Source: JALSKU01 sp964556545
GTDB lineage: Bacteria > Campylobacterota > Campylobacteria > Campylobacterales > JALSKU01
DNA length: 49,555 bases
NCBI GenBank assembly: GCA_964556545.1
Contig: CAZKWE010000093.1
Span: 1 to 49,555 of the forward strand
Direction of reading: 5' to 3'
The notes beneath the pieces are model-generated. The model was not told the DNA's origin, searched no databases, and saw nothing but the letters and a program-made list of their open reading frames with translations. Both the position numbers and the translations under genes were made by a program. Positions 34,571 to 42,554 of the stretch are shown piece by piece (within the stretch, counting starts at the first letter, position 1; each line of letters starts with the position of its first letter).

Positions 34571-35509
34571 ATGATAAAAATCGGTATCAATGGTTTTGGG
34601 CGAATTGGGCGAATTCTTGCCAGAGAAATTATAAAAAATCCCAACTTGACGCTTGTCAAAATAAACGACATATATAATGAAAAGATGATGGAGTATCTTT
34701 TTAGACATGATACTGTATATGGTGATTTTAAAAATAATGCAAGCTTCATAAAAACCTCTCGGGAAGATATAAAAAAACTTAATTGGAACGGTATTGACAT
34801 AGTATATGAGTGCAGTGGAATTTTTCATGAAAAAAAAGAACTTTTATGGCATATAAAAAACGGTGCCGAAAAAGTAATTCTTTCATCATATTCCAAAGAA
34901 TTACCAACTTACATATATGGTCTTAATGAGAAAAATTATAAAAATGAAAATATCATCTCTTCTTCAAGTTGTACCGGAAACTGTGTAATTCCAATTTTAA
35001 GTATCATTGATAAATATATAGGTATAAAAAATGCAACCATAACAACCATACACAGTTATACTACCGATCAAAATCTCTTGGACAATAAAAATAAAGATTT
35101 AAGAAGAGCAAGATCCTCAACCCAAAATATTATACCTTTGCAAAGCAATGTAGGAAATGCTACTGTTCAATTCCTACCGCATTTAAAAAACAAAATAGCC
35201 GCCAAGAGCATAAGAGTACCTGTTGCAAACGGTATTTTGATAGATATAAACATATCATTAAAACAAAAAAGTTCACTCAAGCAAATAAAACGGATACTTC
35301 ACAATTTTACCAATAAACATATAACTCATATCTCAAAAGCATCTTTAGTTTCAAGCGATATAAAAGGTATGAGTTTTTCAAACATTATAAATGAAGATAT
35401 GATATATCTGTGCAAAGATAATTTTTTAAAACTTATGCTTTGGCAGGATAATGAATATGGCTATGTTAAAAGACTCATAGATATGGCAAAAATAGTCAAA
35501 AACGGATAA
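34571..35509 (+). CDS. GAPDH-family dehydrogenase, possibly erythrose-4-phosphate dehydrogenase
   Basis: 312 residues, shorter than the usual ~332. NAD fold INGFGRIGR, catalytic Cys134 (SSSSCTGNC) and His161 (TIHSYTTDQ) are present. However, the second Thr of the usual SCTTNC is Gly, and the inorganic-phosphate loop (normally STGAAKA) reads LQSNVGNATVQ. The pattern NCVIPIL, DQNLLD and QNIIPLQ resembles Epd more than glycolytic Gap. Epd would make 4-phosphoerythronate for vitamin B6. Glycolytic activity cannot be excluded. bioD follows 4 bp later. Confidence 0.75.
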   Translation: MIKIGINGFGRIGRILAREIIKNPNLTLVKINDIYNEKMMEYLFRHDTVYGDFKNNASFIKTSREDIKKLNWNGIDIVYECSGIFHEKKELLWHIKNGAEKVILSSYSKELPTYIYGLNEKNYKNENIISSSSCTGNCVIPILSIIDKYIGIKNATITTIHSYTTDQNLLDNKNKDLRRARSSTQNIIPLQSNVGNATVQFLPHLKNKIAAKSIRVPVANGILIDINISLKQKSSLKQIKRILHNFTNKHITHISKASLVSSDIKGMSFSNIINEDMIYLCKDNFLKLMLWQDNEYGYVKRLIDMAKIVKNG

Positions 35510-35513
35510 ATCA

Positions 35514-36185
35514 ATGCAAAAAAGTAAAAATTGCCAATCCTTTTTTATCAGTGCGACAAATACCAATATCGGTAAAACATATGTTACTTTGCAATTGATG
35601 GAATTTTTTGCAAAAAAAGGCTATAAAGTAGGTGCTTTCAAACCTATTGAAACAGGAGTTGACAAAATACCTCCCGATGGAGAAAAACTTTTAAAAAAAG
35701 CAAAAGAGTTAAATAAAAATTTTAATGATATTGATATAACCGATATAGTTCCCATAATGCTTAAACTGCCGGCATCTCCTTTTGTAGCAAAAAACAACCT
35801 CACAATTGACTTCAACAAAATAGACAAATCATTTAAAAAATTGAAAAAGAGATGCAATATACTTTTTATAGAGGGGGCGGGCGGGCTTATGGTGCCCGTT
35901 GATAAAAAGTTTTTTATGGTGGATTTTATAAGTTATTTTGATGCAAAAGCACTTTTGGTAACTCCCGGAAAATTGGGTTGTATAAATGATACTTTGCTTT
36001 CTTTAAAACTTCTTGATGAAAGAAATTTGCCTTATAACTGGTGTATAAATTTAAAAAGAGATGAAAAAGATAACTTTTTAAAAACAACTTTACCATATTA
36101 TAAATTTGCTTTTAAAAATCCGATTATTTTACCGTGGGATTTAGAAACATTATGTGCTGATATGATAAATTATATCCTGCATTAA
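35514..36185 (+). CDS. bioD: dethiobiotin synthetase
   Basis: 223 residues. P-loop TNTNIGKTYVT (the family's variant of GxxxxGKT), AFKPIETGV, IEGAGGLMVP and VTPGKLGCIND motifs place it in the BioD family, which closes the ureido ring of biotin with CO2 and ATP. It begins 4 bp after the upstream dehydrogenase gene, so they are likely co-transcribed; no other bio gene is in the window. Confidence 0.93.
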   Translation: MQKSKNCQSFFISATNTNIGKTYVTLQLMEFFAKKGYKVGAFKPIETGVDKIPPDGEKLLKKAKELNKNFNDIDITDIVPIMLKLPASPFVAKNNLTIDFNKIDKSFKKLKKRCNILFIEGAGGLMVPVDKKFFMVDFISYFDAKALLVTPGKLGCINDTLLSLKLLDERNLPYNWCINLKRDEKDNFLKTTLPYYKFAFKNPIILPWDLETLCADMINYILH

Positions 36186-36208
36186 TCATATTTTTAGCAA
36201 AAATAATC

Positions 36209-36214
36209 TATAAT
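36209..36214 (+). promoter_or_regulatory. -10 box of petABC promoter
   Basis: TATAAT 67 bases before the petA ATG, in the 95-bp gap after bioD. Confidence 0.55.
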
Positions 36215-36280
36215 CTTGTAACCGTCTTTTTTGCAGAAATTATATTTATGCAAAAGATAAACTTTAAAGGAAGGAAGAAA

Positions 36281-36802
36281 ATGGCTATAGAAAAAAGCAG
36301 AAGAGATTTTCTCGGACTTGCATTTGGCAGCGTAGCGGCTGTTGGTGGTGTATTGGCACTTGGTGCTATGAAATCTACCTGGGATCCATTGCCAAGTGTT
36401 TTAGCTGCAGGTTTTACAACTGTAGATTTATCTACTATAAAACCGGGCGAATTTAAAACATTTGTATGGAGAGGTAAACCTATATTTGTATTTAGGAAGG
36501 ATGGGACTAAGTTCAAAAAATGTGACAACAGAGATACTAAGCTTGGAAAGAAAGACTTTTTGGTTGTTATTGGTCTTTGTACTCACCTTGGATGTATTCC
36601 TGATTGGTTTCCTGATAAAAATAAATTTATCTGTGCATGCCATGGCGGAGAGTATGATGCGTGTGCTGTAAATACTTTCGGGCCTCCTCCAAGACCACTT
36701 GACATACCTCCTTATAAAATTGTAGGTACTAAAATGGTATTGGGCGAGCAAGGGCCTCAAAATAAGGCACTTATAGCCAAAAACCCAACAAACAAAGCAT
36801 AA
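36281..36802 (+). CDS. petA: cytochrome bc1 complex Rieske iron-sulfur subunit
   Basis: 173 residues. Twin-arginine leader SRRDFLGLAFG with a membrane anchor, then the Rieske cluster motifs CTHLGC and CACHGG holding the 2Fe-2S. It accepts electrons from quinol and passes them to cytochrome c1. I use the ATG at 36281 because AAAGGAAGG precedes it; a longer frame from 36248 is unlikely. First gene of petABC. Confidence 0.95.
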   Translation: MAIEKSRRDFLGLAFGSVAAVGGVLALGAMKSTWDPLPSVLAAGFTTVDLSTIKPGEFKTFVWRGKPIFVFRKDGTKFKKCDNRDTKLGKKDFLVVIGLCTHLGCIPDWFPDKNKFICACHGGEYDACAVNTFGPPPRPLDIPPYKIVGTKMVLGEQGPQNKALIAKNPTNKA

Positions 36803-36813
36803 GGGGATAAATT

Positions 36814-38094
36814 ATGGCAGAGATTAGAAAAGCTGAAAGTCTGTATGATTGGTTTGATCAAAGACTGGCAATTACAAAATTAAACAAAGTTTTGGCTACC
36901 GAATACTGGGTACCGAAAGATATAAACTTTTTATGGGCAATGGGTGTCATATTGATGACAATGTTTGGAATCCTTTTTATATCAGGTCTTTTTTTACTTA
37001 TGTACTACAAGCCTGATACACACATGGCTTTTGACAGTGTAAACTATACTATTATGCAAGAAGTTGCATACGGTTGGCTTTGGAGACATATGCATGCTGT
37101 TGCAGCTTCAGTCGTATTCTTAGTTATTTATATCCATATGTTTGTAGCTATCTACTACGGCTCTTACAAAAGAGGCAGAGAAATGATATGGATAAGCGGA
37201 ATGTTGCTTTTTATGCTCTTTTCAGCAGCCGGTTTTAGCGGATATATGCTTCCTTGGGGGCAAATGAGTTATTGGGCGGCACAAGTTATTACCAATATAT
37301 TCGGAGCCATACCTTTTATAGGACCTGATTTGGTTATATGGATAAGAGGTAACTTCTTTGTTTCGGATCCGACACTTACAAGATTTTTTATGCTGCATGT
37401 ACTGCTTTTGCCATTGGTTATTATGGCAACTATCGGATTACATTTTTATTCATTAAGAATTCCTCATGTCAACAATCAAGAGGGAGAACATTTTGATTTT
37501 GAAGAAGAGGCTGAAAAATACAAAGCGGGCAAGAAAAAAGAATCTAAAGTTATTCCTTTTTGGCCTGTGTTTATAAGTAAAGATTTATTTGTAGTCGGAG
37601 TATTTTTAATCTTTTATTTTTACTTAGTTGGATTTAACTATGAATTTGCCATGGATCCTATAAACTTTGATCCCGCAAATTATATGAAAACACCGACTCA
37701 CATATATCCTGAGTGGTACTTTCTGTGGAGTTATGAAATCCTAAGAGGATTTTTCTTCCCAATAGCCGGTATAAGTCCTTTCAATCTCGGTCTTATGGGA
37801 TTTGCCATAGCAAATGGTGTATTTTTAATACTTCCTTGGCTGGACAGAAGTCCCGTTGTTGCTCCTGCTCACAAAAGAGGTGGATTTAAGATATGGTTTT
37901 GGTTGATGCTCATTGACATGATAGGGTTGACGATATTTGGTAAAGTTCCTCCAAATCATGTTTATTTGGTTGGCAATTATGATATAACTCCTTGGTTTGG
38001 ATTTACATTTACTGTAGGATTTTTCATATTGCTGTTTATAGCATTGCCTATTATAACAATGAAAGAGAGAAAAAGAGCAGGAGGTGTAAAATGA
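36814..38094 (+). CDS. petB: cytochrome b of the bc1 complex
   Basis: 426 residues, eight or so membrane helices. Two bis-His haem pairs lie in RHMHAV...IYIHMF and in MLHVLLLPLV...GLHFYSLRIPH. PWGQMSYWAAQVI and PEWYFLWSYEILR are the quinol-site signatures. The protein is full length (b and subunit-IV regions fused). The TGA stop is within the petC start, ATGA. Confidence 0.96.
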   Translation: MAEIRKAESLYDWFDQRLAITKLNKVLATEYWVPKDINFLWAMGVILMTMFGILFISGLFLLMYYKPDTHMAFDSVNYTIMQEVAYGWLWRHMHAVAASVVFLVIYIHMFVAIYYGSYKRGREMIWISGMLLFMLFSAAGFSGYMLPWGQMSYWAAQVITNIFGAIPFIGPDLVIWIRGNFFVSDPTLTRFFMLHVLLLPLVIMATIGLHFYSLRIPHVNNQEGEHFDFEEEAEKYKAGKKKESKVIPFWPVFISKDLFVVGVFLIFYFYLVGFNYEFAMDPINFDPANYMKTPTHIYPEWYFLWSYEILRGFFFPIAGISPFNLGLMGFAIANGVFLILPWLDRSPVVAPAHKRGGFKIWFWLMLIDMIGLTIFGKVPPNHVYLVGNYDITPWFGFTFTVGFFILLFIALPIITMKERKRAGGVK

Positions 38095-39017
38095 GAGAAT
38101 TTAAGATACTGTTGGTTTTAATCTTTTTTACACTTCTTGTTTACTGGGGTGTTGAGCCTTATGCCCATTCTAAAATGCACCATCATGTAGAACCCGGTAA
38201 TTTTAAGTATGAAGACTTGAAAGCAATAAACTACAAGGGTGATCCTGCCAAAGGTAAGGAGCTTATAGTAAATGCAGGATGTACAGGTTGCCATGGTATA
38301 AAAGCAGCCAAAATGCCTGCCCCTATGCCAAAAGATGCGGCTGCAGCTTCATTTGGAGTTGCTCCTCCGGATTTAAGTGATGCCGGTTTGATATATGACA
38401 GTAACTTTTTAAAGCATTTTATACTCAATCCGTCTCATGCAATGCTAAATGCTAAAAAATTTAATGCTAAAAAACCTTTTCCAATGCCTCAGTTTTTTGG
38501 GACCGGAGGGGATAAAAACAAAGAAGTTTCCGATATAGTTGCTTATCTTAAATCTATAGCACCAAAAGAGTTGAGCGATAAAGAAACTTTTATAGCAGCA
38601 TGTGGAAGATGTCATGCTGTAAAATACAACAAATGGTCTCAGTTGGGAAATGTTCCTAAATTTAAAACAAAAACTCAGAAGTTGGCATTTGAACTTAAAC
38701 TTTCTCAATACCAAGATCATGTAAAAAAATATATGGGAGCCGTACCGCCGGATCTTTCTATTATGATAAGAGCCAGAAGCGAAGAGCATTTGATGACTTT
38801 TATAGACAATCCTCAAAAACTGCTCAAAGGTACTTCAATGCCTCGAGTTGGTCTTACAAAAGAGAGTACTGAAAAAGTCATAAGTTATCTCTCAAGTGTA
38901 GGAGACAGCAAAAAAGCTGAAAGAGAGTCATTGATTCCTAAAGTTATAGGTTATTTAATCATCTTTACATTATTTGCTTATCTTTGGAAATCAAAACTCT
39001 GGAGAGAAGTACACTAA
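38091..39017 (+). CDS. petC: dihaem cytochrome c subunit of the bc1 complex
   Basis: 308 residues. N-terminal membrane helix (about 4-20), two CxxCH haem sites (CTGCH near 65 and CGRCH near 170), and a C-terminal anchor (VIGYLIIFTLFAYLW). Dihaem c1-like subunits are typical of Campylobacterota bc1 complexes. AGGAGG precedes the ATG. A strong terminator follows, ending petABC. Confidence 0.94.
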   Translation: MREFKILLVLIFFTLLVYWGVEPYAHSKMHHHVEPGNFKYEDLKAINYKGDPAKGKELIVNAGCTGCHGIKAAKMPAPMPKDAAAASFGVAPPDLSDAGLIYDSNFLKHFILNPSHAMLNAKKFNAKKPFPMPQFFGTGGDKNKEVSDIVAYLKSIAPKELSDKETFIAACGRCHAVKYNKWSQLGNVPKFKTKTQKLAFELKLSQYQDHVKKYMGAVPPDLSIMIRARSEEHLMTFIDNPQKLLKGTSMPRVGLTKESTEKVISYLSSVGDSKKAERESLIPKVIGYLIIFTLFAYLWKSKLWREVH

Positions 39018-39022
39018 TTTAG

Positions 39023-39058
39023 AAAGAAAGAGTTGATACATTCAACTCTTTCTTTTAT
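39023..39058 (+). terminator. terminator of petABC
   Basis: 14-bp perfect stem AAAGAAAGAGTTGA (39023-39036) with its complement at 39042-39055, 5-base loop; the end of the stem is T-rich. It begins 6 bases after the petC stop. Confidence 0.8.
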
Positions 39059-39104
39059 ATTTTATTTTAGATATTTTATATAATTTTTTCTACAAAATGA
39101 AGAA

Positions 39105-39230
39105 TTGATAGGAAAATTGGCTTATCAAGACCCTTCAACCGGTACAAATGCAAAAAAATTAGACAAAGAAGATTTCACTAAACTTTTTAAAGCGGCATAT
39201 TTTGGAGATTTTGGTATATTGGATAAATAA
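39105..39230 (+). pseudogene. short orphan frame, possible gene remnant
   Basis: A 41-codon frame (LIGKLAYQDPSTGTNAKKLD at the start, then KEDFTKLFKAAYFGDFGILDK) with good-looking coding composition, ending TAA. Only a TTG start is available, with no clear ribosome site, and the petABC terminator lies before it. It looks like the 3' end of a lost or degraded gene, or an unusual small protein. I do not recognise the family. Confidence 0.4.
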
Positions 39231-39249
39231 CGGCAGAATAATTCTACCG

Positions 39250-40188
39250 TTATTTTTCATTGTATGAACCGACTTTTGTCAATTTCTCGTATCTGAGTTT
39301 CATTCTTTCATCATCATTTAGGGATTTTAACTCTTTGATTTTATTTAAAAAATAATTTCCCAAAGCTTCTGCTGCAGCTGATTTATCTCTGTGTGCACCC
39401 ATAACAGGCTCATCAATGATATCATCTACAAGCCCCGATTCTTTAAGATCTTCTGCGGTTATTTTCATAGCTTTTGTGGCTTGTTCCTGTTTTGAAGGAT
39501 CATTCCAAAGAATAGCCGCACAACCTTCAGGGGATATAACTGAAAATACGGAGTATCTCATCATAGCAAGTTTATCGCCTACTCCAACCGCCAAAGCTCC
39601 TCCGCTTCCTCCTTCTCCTATAACTACGGATATGGTAGGCGTATTTAATCTGCTAAGCTCAAGAAGATTTCTTGCTATGGCTTCGCTTTGACCTCTCTCT
39701 TCAGCACCGATTCCAGGAAATGCACCCGGAGTATCAACTAAAAAAAGAATGGGGAGTTTAAATTTTTCTGCCATTTTTGCTACACGCAGAGCTTTTCTGT
39801 ATCCCTCAGGATTTGGCATACCGAAATTTCTCTTTAATTTATATCTTGTGCCTCTTCCTTTTTGTTCCCCAATAACTACGACTTTTTCATTTCCCAAATA
39901 CCCGACGAAACAGACAATTGCAGGGTCATCTCTAAAAGCTCTATCGCCATGCACTTCATAATAATCTTTTAAAAGGGCTCTTACATAGTCAAGTGCATAA
40001 GGTCTGTCAGGATGTCTTGCAAGTTGAAGCTTTTGGTAGTCACTTAAATTTTTGTATGTTTTTGAAACTTCTTTTTCTAACTCTTTTTGTAAGATTTTAA
40101 CAGCTTCGCTGTCGTTTTTAATCTTGGCGCTTGTTATATCATCATCAAGCTGTTTTATTTTATTTTCAAAATCTAAATATGTTGCCAC
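39250..40188 (-). CDS. accA: acetyl-CoA carboxylase carboxyltransferase subunit alpha
   Basis: 312 residues, normal length. The carboxyltransferase fold shows RYKLKRNFGMPNPEGYRKALR, LVDTPGAFPGIGAEERGQ and VIGEGGSGGALAVGVG. With AccD it transfers CO2 from biotin to acetyl-CoA, the first step of fatty acid synthesis. It is 3 bp after fabF and ends the gpmI-fabG-acpP-fabF-accA group. Confidence 0.97.
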   Translation of the reverse strand: MATYLDFENKIKQLDDDITSAKIKNDSEAVKILQKELEKEVSKTYKNLSDYQKLQLARHPDRPYALDYVRALLKDYYEVHGDRAFRDDPAIVCFVGYLGNEKVVVIGEQKGRGTRYKLKRNFGMPNPEGYRKALRVAKMAEKFKLPILFLVDTPGAFPGIGAEERGQSEAIARNLLELSRLNTPTISVVIGEGGSGGALAVGVGDKLAMMRYSVFSVISPEGCAAILWNDPSKQEQATKAMKITAEDLKESGLVDDIIDEPVMGAHRDKSAAAEALGNYFLNKIKELKSLNDDERMKLRYEKLTKVGSYNEK

Positions 40189-40191
40189 ACT

Positions 40192-41412
40192 TTACTCTTC
40201 AAATTTCTTAAATATCAAAACCCCGTTTGTACCTCCAAATCCGAATGAATTACTCATAACAACATTAAGATTTACTTTTCTTGCTTTATTTGGTACATAA
40301 TCAAGATCACAATCAGGATCAGGAGTTTCGTAATTTATTGTCGGAGGTACTATGGAATCTCTTAAAGCCATGATAGATATAACAGCTTCAGTTGATCCGG
40401 CCGCTCCGAGACAGTGTCCTATTTGCCCCTTTGTTGAACTGACCAACGGAGTATAATCTTTAAAGATAGTTTTTATAGCCATTGTCTCATACCAGTCATT
40501 ATACTTGGTACTTGTTCCATGGGCATTTATATAATCAACTTTTGGATTGCCGGCCATTTGCAAAGCTGCTCTCATGGCTCTTGCCGCTCCTTCACCTTCA
40601 GGTGCAGGGGTAGTTATATGATTTGCATCTCCGCTCTCGCCAAAACCTATAAGCTCGGCATATATCTTAGCACCTCTTTGCTTTGCCACCTCCAAAGATT
40701 CCAATACAAGAGCACCCGAACCCTCGCCTATAACAAAACCGTCTCTATCTTTATCAAAAGGTCTTGAAGCCTTTTTCGGATCATCATTTCTTGTTGAAAG
40801 TGCTTTCATAGCGGCAAAACCACCGACACCTATCTCACAAATTGCAGCTTCTGCCCCGACTACCAGCATTCTATCAGCTCCGCCAAGCATAATAGTCTTG
40901 GCTGCTTCACTAACTGCATGTGTTCCTGCCGCACAGGCAGTAACTGATGAAAGATTCGGTCCTTTTAGCTTATGCTCAATTGAAACAAAACCTCCCAACA
41001 TATTAACCAATGCCGAAGGTATGAAAAACGGAGAAATTCTTCTAGGACCTTTTTCGTGTTCTACTACTGCATTTTTTTGTATATTTGTAAGTCCACCTAT
41101 ACCCGAAGCTGCACTGATACCAAATCTATCACTATCATACTCATCAAATCCGGCATCTTCCATAGCTTCTCTTGCCGCCTTTAATCCAAGCTGAATAAAT
41201 CTGTCAGCTTTTTTAACCTCTTTGGGGTTCATAACCATCTTAGGGTCGAAATCACTTATCTCTCCGGCAATTTTTACAGAGTGTTTTTCAGTATCAAACA
41301 AACTAATTCTTTTAATGCCACATTCTGCATTTACTATAGCCTTAAAAGAACTCTCTTTATCCATCCCTACCGAATTTATCATCCCAAGTCCGGTTACTAC
41401 AATTCTTCTCAA
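40192..41412 (-). CDS. fabF: beta-ketoacyl-ACP synthase II
   Basis: 406 residues, thiolase fold. Catalytic Cys in SSVTACAAGTHAV, His in NAHGTSTKYND and in GQIGHCLGAAGS. It elongates acyl-ACP by condensation with malonyl-ACP. It is separated from acpP by a 69-bp gap holding a 38-bp palindrome, and continues into accA. Confidence 0.97.
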   Translation of the reverse strand: MRRIVVTGLGMINSVGMDKESSFKAIVNAECGIKRISLFDTEKHSVKIAGEISDFDPKMVMNPKEVKKADRFIQLGLKAAREAMEDAGFDEYDSDRFGISAASGIGGLTNIQKNAVVEHEKGPRRISPFFIPSALVNMLGGFVSIEHKLKGPNLSSVTACAAGTHAVSEAAKTIMLGGADRMLVVGAEAAICEIGVGGFAAMKALSTRNDDPKKASRPFDKDRDGFVIGEGSGALVLESLEVAKQRGAKIYAELIGFGESGDANHITTPAPEGEGAARAMRAALQMAGNPKVDYINAHGTSTKYNDWYETMAIKTIFKDYTPLVSSTKGQIGHCLGAAGSTEAVISIMALRDSIVPPTINYETPDPDCDLDYVPNKARKVNLNVVMSNSFGFGGTNGVLIFKKFEE

Positions 41413-41431
41413 AATTACCCCTTGATTTGAT

Positions 41432-41469
41432 TTTAGGTATATCGATAAAATTTTATCGATATACCTAAA
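41432..41469. repeat. 38-bp perfect palindrome between acpP and fabF
   Basis: Two 19-base arms (left arm TTTAGGTATATCGATAAAA) complementary without a loop. It lies between acpP and fabF, both read on the minus strand. It lacks a clear T-run on that strand; partial termination or an mRNA-stability stem for acpP is plausible. Confidence 0.85.
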
Positions 41470-41481
41470 TAATTTTAATTA

Positions 41482-41712
41482 TTATTTATTGTTTTCTATG
41501 TATTTTATAGCATCACCCACTGTAACTATAGATTCTGCATCACTATCTGGAATTTCTATATCAAATTTCTCTTCAAGTGCCATTACAAGTTCAACAACGT
41601 CCAATGAATCTGCACCCAAATCTTCTACAAATTTAGAATCTTCTTTTACTTCATCAGGGTTTACATTTAGTTGTTCTACAACAACTTCTTTAACCTCATC
41701 AATTAACGCCAT
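41482..41712 (-). CDS. acpP: acyl carrier protein
   Basis: 76 residues, acidic, four-helix. The phosphopantetheine Ser is in the DSL motif (LGADSLDVVEL). It carries growing acyl chains. I start at the ATG 41710-41712 (MALIDEVKEVVV) because GGAG lies 7 bases upstream; an ATG 5 codons earlier overlaps that site. It has its own promoter and a palindrome after it. Confidence 0.97.
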   Translation of the reverse strand: MALIDEVKEVVVEQLNVNPDEVKEDSKFVEDLGADSLDVVELVMALEEKFDIEIPDSDAESIVTVGDAIKYIENNK

Positions 41713-41739
41713 TATATTCTCCTTCAAAAAATTTGTAAC

Positions 41740-41767
41740 ATTCTATCAAAAAAAAGATTAAAATACA
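41740..41767 (-). promoter_or_regulatory. acpP promoter
   Basis: On the minus strand, TTGTAT (41762-41767) and TAGAAT (41740-41745) are spaced by 16 bases, a good sigma-70 pattern 28 bases before the acpP ATG. Confidence 0.6.
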
Positions 41768-41784
41768 ACTTTGACAGGTTTGTA

Positions 41785-42528
41785 CTACATCAGCATTCCG
41801 CCATTTACTCTAAGTGTTTCACCGGTAATATATGAGGAACTGTCACTGAGTAAAAATGCTACTGCTTCGGCAACATCTGCAGGATTGCCAAACTTTTTTA
41901 AAGGAATTTTATCTATATAGCTCTGTTTAATCTCATCATTTAGCTTATCAGTCATATCAGTTGCAATAAAGCCGGGAGTAACCGCATTGAATCTGATACC
42001 TCTTGAGGCTCCTTCAAGTGCAAAACTTTTAGTCATAGCTATCATACCACCCTTGCTGGCACTGTAATTTACCTGCCCTGCGTTGCCACTTTCTCCCACA
42101 ATGGAAGAGATATTAACCACCGAACCAAATCTTTTTTTATTCATAAGTTTCAATGTTTCTCTGCAAGAGATAAATGCTGAAGTCAAATTGGCTTCTATAA
42201 CTTTAGCAAACTCTTCAGTTTTCATCCTGATAGATAATTTATCCAATGTAATTCCTGCATTGTTAACAAGATATGAAAGTTCACCATCACTCTCAACTAT
42301 AACTTTCAATCCTTCTTTTAAAGCTTCTTCATCAGTTACATCAAATTTAACAACAGCGGCTTTTCCGCCATTTGATAAAATTTCATCCATAAGCTCGTCA
42401 GCCAAATCAGGATTGTTTCTATAATTTATCCAGACTTTCAGTCCGTATCCCGCCAAAACTCTTGCTATATCCTTACCTATACCTCTGCTCGCACCGGTAA
42501 CAAGCACATTTTTCCCGCTAAATTTCAT
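41785..42528 (-). CDS. fabG: 3-oxoacyl-ACP reductase
   Basis: 247 residues, short-chain dehydrogenase fold. NADP site VTGASRGIGKDIA, LVNNAGITLDKL, and catalytic Ser-Tyr-Lys (NISSIVGESGNAGQVNYSASKGG split across Ser137-ish, Tyr and Lys). It reduces beta-ketoacyl-ACP. It lies 27 bp after gpmI and upstream of acpP, which has its own promoter. Confidence 0.96.
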   Translation of the reverse strand: MKFSGKNVLVTGASRGIGKDIARVLAGYGLKVWINYRNNPDLADELMDEILSNGGKAAVVKFDVTDEEALKEGLKVIVESDGELSYLVNNAGITLDKLSIRMKTEEFAKVIEANLTSAFISCRETLKLMNKKRFGSVVNISSIVGESGNAGQVNYSASKGGMIAMTKSFALEGASRGIRFNAVTPGFIATDMTDKLNDEIKQSYIDKIPLKKFGNPADVAEAVAFLLSDSSSYITGETLRVNGGMLM

Positions 42529-42554
42529 AAATTCTCCCTTGAATAATAAATATT

